From: Aquificota bacterium
GTDB taxonomy: Bacteria > Thermosulfidibacterota > Thermosulfidibacteria > Thermosulfidibacterales > B14-G1
Direction: 5' to 3'
Length of the DNA: 23,377 nucleotides
Assembly: GCA_015486015.1 (NCBI GenBank)
Contig: WFSL01000020.1
Span: forward strand, 2,501-25,877
Position numbers and translations under genes: made by a program. Positions within the stretch are counted from its first letter, which is position 1; every line of letters begins with the position of its first letter. Positions 17,646 through 23,377 of the stretch are shown piece by piece. The notes beneath the pieces were generated by a model. It was not told where the DNA came from. It made no database searches and was given only the letters and a program-made list of their open reading frames with translations.

Positions 17646-19811
17646 CTAAGCGGCCTTCCCTGGAAGCTCTATTACAAACACTGCCCCCTTGGGCTTGTTG
17701 TCCCTTACCCGTATGTAGCCACCATGGTCAGAGATAATCCTGCTTACAATGGCCAGACCCAACCCTGTACCCCCTTCCTTCTTTGAAAAATAGGGCATGA
17801 AAAGCCTATCCCTGTCCTCTGGGCTGATGCCTACGCCTTGATCGGCCACCTCCACCACCACTGTCTTTTCGTCCTCGTGCCATTCTGCATGAATGCTAAT
17901 CTTACCTTTTCCATCCATGGCCTCTATCGCATTTTCCAGAATGTTGATGAATACCCTATTCATCTGCTCCCTGTCCAAGAGGAGCGGGGGCATATCCTGT
18001 GGCATATCTACCTCTATGGTGATCTCCTTATGAGAGGCAGAGTAGAGGGCAACAAGGTCCTGAAGGATCTCCTGGAGACGCGTGGGGCGTGGAGATATCC
18101 TGGGGAGTCGGGCAAACTTATAGAACTCGTTCACCATCCTCTTAAGCTCCTCAACCTCCCTCACAATGGTCTCGATGCACCTATAAAACACCTCCCCTTC
18201 TTCTCCATCCATGTAACGCCCGAAGCGCCTCTTCAGTCTCTGGGCGGATAGGGAAATGGGGGTGAGAGGATTCTTGATCTCGTGTGCCACCCTTCTGGCC
18301 ACCTCCTCCCAGGCTGCTGCCCTTTGGGCCCTGGCCAGCTCCGTCATATCCTCCATTACTATTACCATCCCGCTGTAATGGCCCTCCTGGTCAAGCAGGG
18401 GGGAAGCCCCCACCAATAGATGAGAGACCCCATCCTCGGTCACCAGCTTTACCTCCCTGCGTCCCCCTTCACGCCCGTACCCAAGCATCTCCTTAACTGT
18501 CTCCCTCAGTACTGCAAGACGATCGTTTTCAAAGACTTCCCGATAAAGCCTCCCCACATACCCATCGCCTTGTATCTTCAACAGGCCCCTGGCCGCTTTA
18601 TTCATGCTAATAATTCTCCCCTTCTTGTCCAAAGAGACGACACCAGTGGCTATGTTTTCCAAGATGGTTTCTATATACCTTCTGCGCTCCTCAAGCTCTT
18701 CCCTGGAGCCCCTGAGGTCTCGTATCATTAAATTAAAGGCCTCAACCAGTGTACCGATCTCATCGTCCGCCTTCACCTCTATCTGGGTGTCCAAATTCCC
18801 CCGGGCCACCTCCCTGGTGGCAAGTGCAAGGGCCTCTATAGGCACCGTGATCCCCTTGGCCAGGTGAAGCCCAAACCAGATGGAGGAAAAGACAATGAGG
18901 AGAGTGGCCATGAGAAATAGAAGAATATAGCTGATCTTTATAGGTTGTTTCATCTCCTTCACCTGGCGATAGCCCTCGTAGTACTGAGTAATGGCGCTGA
19001 CTTTCCTGAAGAGCCTCAGGGACATTTTGTAAGAGAAAACCATTTCCCCACCCGTAAAGGGGACTGCTACAAAGTGATACCTCCCATGGTCCCAGGAGAC
19101 AGGACGCTTGTCTTTTACCACCTGTAAGAGCTTGGGATCCCCCTCCTGGATTAGATACTCTTTCTCTCTACTCCCTTTCCCCTTGGAACTGGCAAGGAGC
19201 TTACCCTTACGATCGAATATCTCCACGGCTTTGAGTCTATGCTCCTGGCGTTTCTGTTTAAGGAGCCATACCAGCTTCCAATAGTTGGCCTCTTGCCAAA
19301 GGCCCTCCCTCTTGACAGCGCCAGCTATCACCTTGGAAAGCCTCTCCGCCCTCCGGTCCATCTCCTGGTAATAGCTCTGGGCCACAGCAAGGGCATCCTT
19401 CAGGGCCTCCTCCTTCTGCTTGTTGAACCAGCCCTCTATGTTTGAGGTGATGAAGCCACTGGCTACAAGAAAGAGAAGGGAAGTGGGAATGATGGTGAGG
19501 GAAATAAAAGCAGTGATGAGTTTCATCTTGAATTTTGAACCCAGGCGCCCCTTCTTGTGCTCGAAGTATATCTTAGTCAGGTTCCTACCTACCATTACCA
19601 CCAGAACCATAAGCACTATGACGTTCAGGTTGAGAACCACAAGGACCAGCACGTTGGAGGAGATGGAGGAGAATCTCCCCTGATGCTGCTGGAGGTACAC
19701 CTGAAGCGCAGTGAGACTCACAAATACAAGAAACAGCAAACCCGTGAAGAGGAGAGAGCGTTTCCTCTTCTGCAGGGGAGTGAGATCTTCCTGCTCTCGC
19801 ACTTGGCTCAT
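17646..19811 (-). CDS. ntrY: NtrY-type membrane sensor histidine kinase
   Basis: This 721-residue kinase has the NtrY architecture: membrane helices at about 19-41, 56-78 and 98-120, a periplasmic sensor region (about 121-293), a fourth helix (294-317), HAMP (318-370, GITVPIEALALATREVARGN), PAS (about 375-490, ILENIATGVVSLDKKGRI), HisKA with H510 (RRVAHEIKNPLTPISLSAQR) and an ATPase domain (N-box FINILENAIEAM, G1 ADQGVGIS, G2 GGTGLGLAIVSRI). All catalytic boxes are intact. The ATG shares ATGA with the DUF4390 stop and the stop abuts the ntrX start, so kinase and regulator are a cognate pair. The signal is unknown. In alphaproteobacteria NtrYX responds to nitrogen or redox state. Confidence 0.93.
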   Translation of the reverse strand: MSQVREQEDLTPLQKRKRSLLFTGLLFLVFVSLTALQVYLQQHQGRFSSISSNVLVLVVLNLNVIVLMVLVVMVGRNLTKIYFEHKKGRLGSKFKMKLITAFISLTIIPTSLLFLVASGFITSNIEGWFNKQKEEALKDALAVAQSYYQEMDRRAERLSKVIAGAVKREGLWQEANYWKLVWLLKQKRQEHRLKAVEIFDRKGKLLASSKGKGSREKEYLIQEGDPKLLQVVKDKRPVSWDHGRYHFVAVPFTGGEMVFSYKMSLRLFRKVSAITQYYEGYRQVKEMKQPIKISYILLFLMATLLIVFSSIWFGLHLAKGITVPIEALALATREVARGNLDTQIEVKADDEIGTLVEAFNLMIRDLRGSREELEERRRYIETILENIATGVVSLDKKGRIISMNKAARGLLKIQGDGYVGRLYREVFENDRLAVLRETVKEMLGYGREGGRREVKLVTEDGVSHLLVGASPLLDQEGHYSGMVIVMEDMTELARAQRAAAWEEVARRVAHEIKNPLTPISLSAQRLKRRFGRYMDGEEGEVFYRCIETIVREVEELKRMVNEFYKFARLPRISPRPTRLQEILQDLVALYSASHKEITIEVDMPQDMPPLLLDREQMNRVFINILENAIEAMDGKGKISIHAEWHEDEKTVVVEVADQGVGISPEDRDRLFMPYFSKKEGGTGLGLAIVSRIISDHGGYIRVRDNKPKGAVFVIELPGKAA

Positions 19812-20353
19812 TCGGGCACCTTCAACCTTGCGGTCTCGGTCTCAAAGTCCCCTGGAGGTGATGGGAGGAGAAAGGAGATGAGATTCAGGGGGAAGAAGAG
19901 GGGACCACTCTTCCTAAAAACCTTGACCTCCACATAGACCCCTGGCGACTTTGGAATAGGGGCAGGAAGGGGAAGAGTCAAGGTTTGGGCCTCCCTGCAG
20001 AAAGAGTCAAACCGAGAAAAGCTCTCCTGGATCTTCGGAGGATCGCGAATCTCAAAAGACTTAGTCAACAAGTTGTACTTCATTACCCTGGTATATGTAC
20101 CCTTCCATAGGACAGAATCCCAAAGCACTGCCCTATCTCTCTTTATAGAAACCTCGCACCTGAGTGCCACGGGAACGCCCTCCATGAGCACCTCCCGCAT
20201 AGATGGAAAGAAGAGCCCCCTAATCTTCACCTGGAGTTGGGGGCAGGGGGATCCAACACCCACCAGCTTCACCTCCTGGATAGCCACCTCTTTGGCCCTC
20301 GCGGATGCAGAAAAGAGAAGGATTACCCCTATCAGAAGCCACGCCTTTTTCAT
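19808..20353 (-). CDS. DUF4390-family exported protein
   Basis: This 181-residue protein has a signal peptide (MKKAWLLIGVILLFSASARA), then the core GLFFPSMREVLMEGVPVALR, VLWDSVLWKGTYTRVMKYNL and LTKSFEI, which matches the DUF4390 family. Such genes commonly sit directly before ntrY-like kinases, as here (ATGA overlap). It should be periplasmic and could modulate the NtrY sensor domain, but no biochemical function is known to me. The C-terminal part (150-181) is hydrophobic and proline-rich (PLFFPLNLISFLLPSPPGDF), perhaps membrane-associated. The ATG has no good ribosome site. Only two bases separate it from a TATAAT box. No in-frame alternative start is apparent within the signal peptide. Confidence 0.85.
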   Translation of the reverse strand: MKKAWLLIGVILLFSASARAKEVAIQEVKLVGVGSPCPQLQVKIRGLFFPSMREVLMEGVPVALRCEVSIKRDRAVLWDSVLWKGTYTRVMKYNLLTKSFEIRDPPKIQESFSRFDSFCREAQTLTLPLPAPIPKSPGVYVEVKVFRKSGPLFFPLNLISFLLPSPPGDFETETARLKVPE

Positions 20354-20355
20354 CT

Positions 20356-20385
20356 ATTATAGATCTGGCCTGAAAACATCTTCAA
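20356..20385 (-). promoter_or_regulatory. Near-consensus sigma-70 promoter for the DUF4390-ntrYX-purMN operon
   Basis: Read on the minus strand, TTGAAG (20385-20380) and a perfect TATAAT (20361-20356) are separated by 18 bases. This is close to the ideal housekeeping promoter. The -10 ends only two bases before the ATG of the DUF4390 gene, so the transcript would be leaderless or begin just inside the gene. It may be the true promoter of a leaderless message or chance; strength of match favours real. Confidence 0.55.
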
Positions 20386-20651
20386 TTGGTGGCCAAACCA
20401 GATCGCTCCCCTATCTCCTATATCCGCATAATCCATTCACTGATCCTCCCTTTTGGCCCTTTACCGGGCTCGCCTAACTACCTTTGCCCCAATGGGGTCT
20501 TATTTGATTTAATTCATTTGCCAGGGGATAGGCAATCCCTCCTCTCCAAGGTGGACTTCCCCTTCTACTCTCTATATTAAAAGGACACAAATCCTGCTCG
20601 GAGATGGCACTCAAGGGAAGCGCCTTGGTGATCCTGGAGGCAAAAGGCTAG
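20386..20651. other. Divergent intergenic region upstream of the C45-TPR gene
   Basis: About 266 bases lie between the minus-strand promoter and the plus-strand hydrolase. Contents I can see are a TATATT box at 20572-20577 (plus, possible -10, weak -35), a small hairpin GGGGAT/ATCCC near 20524-20540, short GC-rich repeats (GCCC-TTTACC-GGGC, CCCC-AAT-GGGG), and a 15-codon frame (20604-20651) that ends exactly at the next start codon. No tRNA-like fold or recognised riboswitch was seen. Confidence 0.4.
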
Positions 20652-22331
20652 ATGGGCTGCGAGGTATTCGAAGGGGATGGATTCACTCTCTACTTCTTAG
20701 AGGGTGACTGGCACTCCATGGGTGCTTTCTTTGGAGAGGCCATTAGATCGAGGTTGGCTGGTAGCCCATTAGAGTACTACTTGGCGAATAGCGACCGCAT
20801 ACTCAGACACGCCCTTCAAGGGTATCCAAGGCCCCTCGTCCCCCTGGCACGGTGGCTTACCAAATACCTGTTACTTTTCCCCGTGGCGCTGGGAACCTCA
20901 AGGGAGAACAGGGCATTTTTGAGGGGCATGGCCCGGGGGATAGGTGTGCCTTACCTGGACCTGTTGCTCACCTATTCCTCAGCAGATGCATTCAACCTCC
21001 TGGCATCCGTTCTCACCAGACTCTCCAACACAGCCATCCCCCAGGTCCCCGCGGGATGCACCTCATTCGTGGCATGGGGAGGCGCTACAAGGGATGGAAT
21101 GCTCTATCATGGCAGAAACTTGGACTTCACAGGAGGGCCAAGATGGTCCAATAGACACATTATCCTTGCCCTCAACCCCACCACAGGAATCCCCTCTATC
21201 ACTGTTTCAGGGGATGGGGTCTACATCCCAGGGGTCTCTTCCACAAACAGGGAGGGCTTAAGCATGAGCCTCCATCTCAACTTTACGAGGGATGTAAATT
21301 TTATAGGAAGAAATGCCCTCACTTTAGCCTCTAAGGCCATTAGCGAAGCAAGGGACCTGACACAGGCCATGGACATCATCGAGCAGGGCAAAAGGGTCTC
21401 CGGATGGACGTTTATCCTATCCCACTCATCATCGAGGCAAGGGACACTCATAGAGCTTTCAGGGAATAGGGCTCAGAGAATCGAACCTGAAAAGGATTGG
21501 CTAATCTGTTCCAACTGTTATCTCTCTCAGAGGATGAAGGAGACGGAATACGCACCATCGTATACCTGGGTTGAGGACCACTACAGCCGGTATCAGCGCT
21601 TGGGCTCACTCTTGGAGAAATACCGGGGCCTTGTAGACGCAGCCTCGGGAGTCAAGATCCTTGGGGACAGAGTTGACATCACATGCCGCAGGGAGGTGAT
21701 CCTGGGAAATGGGGTAGGGGCCATAGCCAATGTCTCCTCTGTGATCTTTTCGCCTGAGCAGGAGAGGCTCTGGATGGCCACTGGCCCCGCACCCCCCAAC
21801 GGGTCCGGCCGCTTTGTGGAACTCTCCATAGGTGAGATCTTCGATGGAAAAGCACCAGTTGTACAACGGGAGTATCCAGGCAACCCTATCAAGGGCACAA
21901 AAAAGGGGCCATTAGAGTACTATATGGAGGCACTGCAAAGATGGGATGAGAAGATGGATTTAACGGGGGCCATCGATTCCATGAACAGGGCCATAGCAGT
22001 GGCCCAAGACGAGCCCCTATTTCTTATGGTAAGGGGACTCTTTCTCGCAAAGGCCAAGGAATACGAAGCCGCCAAGGGTGACTTCGAGGGAGTACTTAAA
22101 TCCTTCCTCTCCCCATATCGGAAGGCTCAGGCCCTTCTGTGGTTAGGAAGACTGGCAGACTTGCAGGGAAAACGGGAAGAGGCAATAGGCACTTACAGAG
22201 AGGTGATTGGCACCTCTAGATGGCTGGACATTACCCGCGCCGCCTGGCATCATCTGCAAAAGCCATACAGTGTTGCCATGCTCAGGAGGATGGATGTGGC
22301 CCCCCTGATGGCCGATTATATTGATTATTGA
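20652..22331 (+). CDS. C45-family (acyl-CoA:6-APA acyltransferase-like) Ntn hydrolase fused to TPR-like helices
   Basis: The 559 residues start at an ATG directly after an in-frame TAG; GGAGG lies about 11 bases upstream and AAAGG nearer. Residues 1-135 are an acylating-enzyme-type prosegment. G135-C136-T-S-F is the expected self-cleavage site with C136 becoming the N-terminal nucleophile, followed by [12 protein letters not shown] (148-159), [14 protein letters not shown] and [20 protein letters not shown], all features of the C45/AAT group. Residues about 424-525 form TPR-like helix pairs ([40 protein letters not shown]). No signal peptide is seen. Family members cleave or transfer amide-linked acyl groups; the substrate here is unknown. 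yifB starts eight bases downstream. Confidence 0.85.
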   Translation: MGCEVFEGDGFTLYFLEGDWHSMGAFFGEAIRSRLAGSPLEYYLANSDRILRHALQGYPRPLVPLARWLTKYLLLFPVALGTSRENRAFLRGMARGIGVPYLDLLLTYSSADAFNLLASVLTRLSNTAIPQVPAGCTSFVAWGGATRDGMLYHGRNLDFTGGPRWSNRHIILALNPTTGIPSITVSGDGVYIPGVSSTNREGLSMSLHLNFTRDVNFIGRNALTLASKAISEARDLTQAMDIIEQGKRVSGWTFILSHSSSRQGTLIELSGNRAQRIEPEKDWLICSNCYLSQRMKETEYAPSYTWVEDHYSRYQRLGSLLEKYRGLVDAASGVKILGDRVDITCRREVILGNGVGAIANVSSVIFSPEQERLWMATGPAPPNGSGRFVELSIGEIFDGKAPVVQREYPGNPIKGTKKGPLEYYMEALQRWDEKMDLTGAIDSMNRAIAVAQDEPLFLMVRGLFLAKAKEYEAAKGDFEGVLKSFLSPYRKAQALLWLGRLADLQGKREEAIGTYREVIGTSRWLDITRAAWHHLQKPYSVAMLRRMDVAPLMADYIDY

Positions 22332-22339
22332 GGGGGAGT

Positions 22340-23377
22340 GTGCTTTCGAGAATCATTAGCGGCACGGTTTTGGGGATTGAGGCGCACATTGTGGAGGTAG
22401 AAGTAGACTTCTCCAGAGGGCTTCCTGCATTCAATGTGGTGGGCCTACCAGATACTGCTGTGAAGGAGGCCAGAGACCGGGTAAGAGCAGCTATAAAGAA
22501 CTCCGGTTTCGACTTTCCCATGAAGCGCATCACCGTAAACCTGGCCCCTGCAGACCTTAAGAAGGAAGGGGCCGCTTTTGATCTCCCTATGGCCATGGGG
22601 ATTCTCAGGGCTATGGGGACAGTAGGGACTGCCAAGACAGATGGGCTTATGATGGTAGGGGAGCTCTCTCTAAATGGGGATCTCAAGCCTGTTAAGGGCG
22701 CCCTTCCACTGGCTATAGGTGCCAAGAGTGAGGGGATGTACGGGATTGTCCTTCCCACAGAAAACACCCAGGAGGCTGCCCTGGTGGAGGGCATTAATGT
22801 ATACGGCTTTTCCCACCTGACAGAGGTACTGGCCTTTCTCAGGGGTGAACTCTCCCCTTACCCCGCAACGGTGGATCGGGAAGCCCTCTTTCGCCAGTCC
22901 AGGAACTATAGATTAGACTTTGCCGACGTAAAGGGCCAAGAGGCCGCAAAGAGGGCCTTGGAGGTAGCCGCAGCAGGTGGACATAATATCCTCATGTTCG
23001 GTCCCCCAGGTTCAGGTAAAACCATGCTGGCCAAAAGATTGCCAACTATACTCCCAGACCTCACCTTTCAAGAGGCATTAGAAACCACAAAGATTCACAG
23101 TGTCGCCGGTACCCTTAAAGGCCCGTTAGTGGCAGTGAGGCCTTTCAGATCACCGCATCACACCATCTCTGATGTGGCGCTCATCGGTGGTGGGAGTTAC
23201 CCAAAACCCGGGGAGGTCTCACTGGCCCACAATGGCGTGCTATTCTTAGACGAGCTGCCCGAATTCAAGAGAAACGTCTTAGAGGTGCTTCGACAGCCCT
23301 TAGAAGATGGACAGGTGACCATTGCCAGGGCCAGCCTCACCATTACTTATCCCGCCCGCTTTCTATTGGTAGGCTCC
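22340..23377 (+). CDS. yifB: YifB/ComM-family Mg-chelatase-like AAA+ ATPase (3' end cut by window edge)
   Basis: 346 codons are visible from a GTG start at 22340 (GAGGGGGA just upstream); the frame is open to the right edge, about two thirds of a normal length near 500. The N-terminal ChlI-like domain shows [40 protein letters not shown] and [20 protein letters not shown]. The AAA+ domain begins about residue 190 ([20 protein letters not shown]), with Walker A GPPGSGKT (221-228) and Walker B GVLFLDE (299-305), and [19 protein letters not shown]. In Vibrio and Haemophilus ComM is a helicase that aids branch migration during natural transformation. With a type IV pilus operon 15 kb away this is suggestive, but YifB is widespread in non-competent bacteria. 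It is probably cotranscribed with the C45 gene. Confidence 0.96.
   Translation, partial: MLSRIISGTVLGIEAHIVEVEVDFSRGLPAFNVVGLPDTAVKEARDRVRAAIKNSGFDFPMKRITVNLAPADLKKEGAAFDLPMAMGILRAMGTVGTAKTDGLMMVGELSLNGDLKPVKGALPLAIGAKSEGMYGIVLPTENTQEAALVEGINVYGFSHLTEVLAFLRGELSPYPATVDREALFRQSRNYRLDFADVKGQEAAKRALEVAAAGGHNILMFGPPGSGKTMLAKRLPTILPDLTFQEALETTKIHSVAGTLKGPLVAVRPFRSPHHTISDVALIGGGSYPKPGEVSLAHNGVLFLDELPEFKRNVLEVLRQPLEDGQVTIARASLTITYPARFLLVGS

Noticed and set aside
20386-20580. Sixty-four-codon frame in the divergent intergenic region
   Set aside because: GTG start without ribosome site, no recognisable domain, and its start lies next to the opposite promoter.
22282-22794. Minus-strand 170-codon frame opposite yifB
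   Set aside because: Antisense to conserved YifB motifs; Ser/Ala/Pro-rich composition indicates a shadow frame.

Overview
The window looks like a core-chromosome segment of a Gram-negative bacterium. The best guess is a Desulfobacterota (deltaproteobacterial) lineage. That is inferred from the gene mix: minor-pilin/PilY1 operon, serA-hisZ-purA cluster, DUF4390-NtrY-NtrX cluster, DsbC-like periplasmic protein, and frequent GTG/TTG starts. No rRNA, tRNA, CRISPR array, transposase or attachment site was recognised. Coding density is very high, and many junctions are 4-base start/stop overlaps (GTGA, ATGA, TTGA), so most genes appear translationally coupled.

Region 1 (1-7326, minus strand) is a type IV pilus minor-pilin operon. 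It reads from high to low coordinate: P1/S58 (DmpA/NylC-like) self-cleaving hydrolase, FimT/GspH-like pilin, PilV, PilW, PilX, then a large PilY1 whose C-terminus runs off the left edge. The pilin order is the same as in classical fimT/U-pilV-pilW-pilX-pilY1 loci. The unusual member is the hydrolase, whose stop codon overlaps the first pilin start. PilY1 has two cysteine clusters, and Ca-loop-like Asp/Asn motifs recur in PilY1, PilV and FimT.

Region 2 (7383-8057, plus) is an MgtC-family membrane protein. It is divergent from the pilus operon and converges on purA with a 5-base gap.

Region 3 (8063-13351, minus) is a biosynthetic operon: class V aminotransferase, serA, hisZ, purA. The first two are suited to making serine (and so glycine and one-carbon units), hisZ activates the first histidine step, and purA makes adenylosuccinate.

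Region 4 (13424-14582, plus) holds an exported DsbC-like thiol-disulfide protein and the small KH-domain RNA-binding protein KhpA. It ends at a strong GC-rich hairpin shared with the convergent purN.

Region 5 (14633-20353, minus) is a coupled operon: DUF4390 exported protein, NtrY-type sensor kinase, NtrX-type regulator, purM, purN. The regulator's AAA+ domain lacks a recognisable GAFTGA sigma-54 contact loop. A near-consensus promoter lies almost on top of the first start codon.

Region 6 (20652-23377, plus) is a C45-type Ntn-hydrolase/acyltransferase fused to TPR-like helices, followed 8 bases later by yifB/comM, an AAA+ Mg-chelatase-like protein cut by the right edge.

I did not find a clearly novel defence or mobile system. 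The most interesting leads are the hydrolase-pilin coupling, the metal/disulfide-like features of PilY1 and its pilins, the GAFTGA-less NtrX tied to purine genes, and the C45-TPR fusion.
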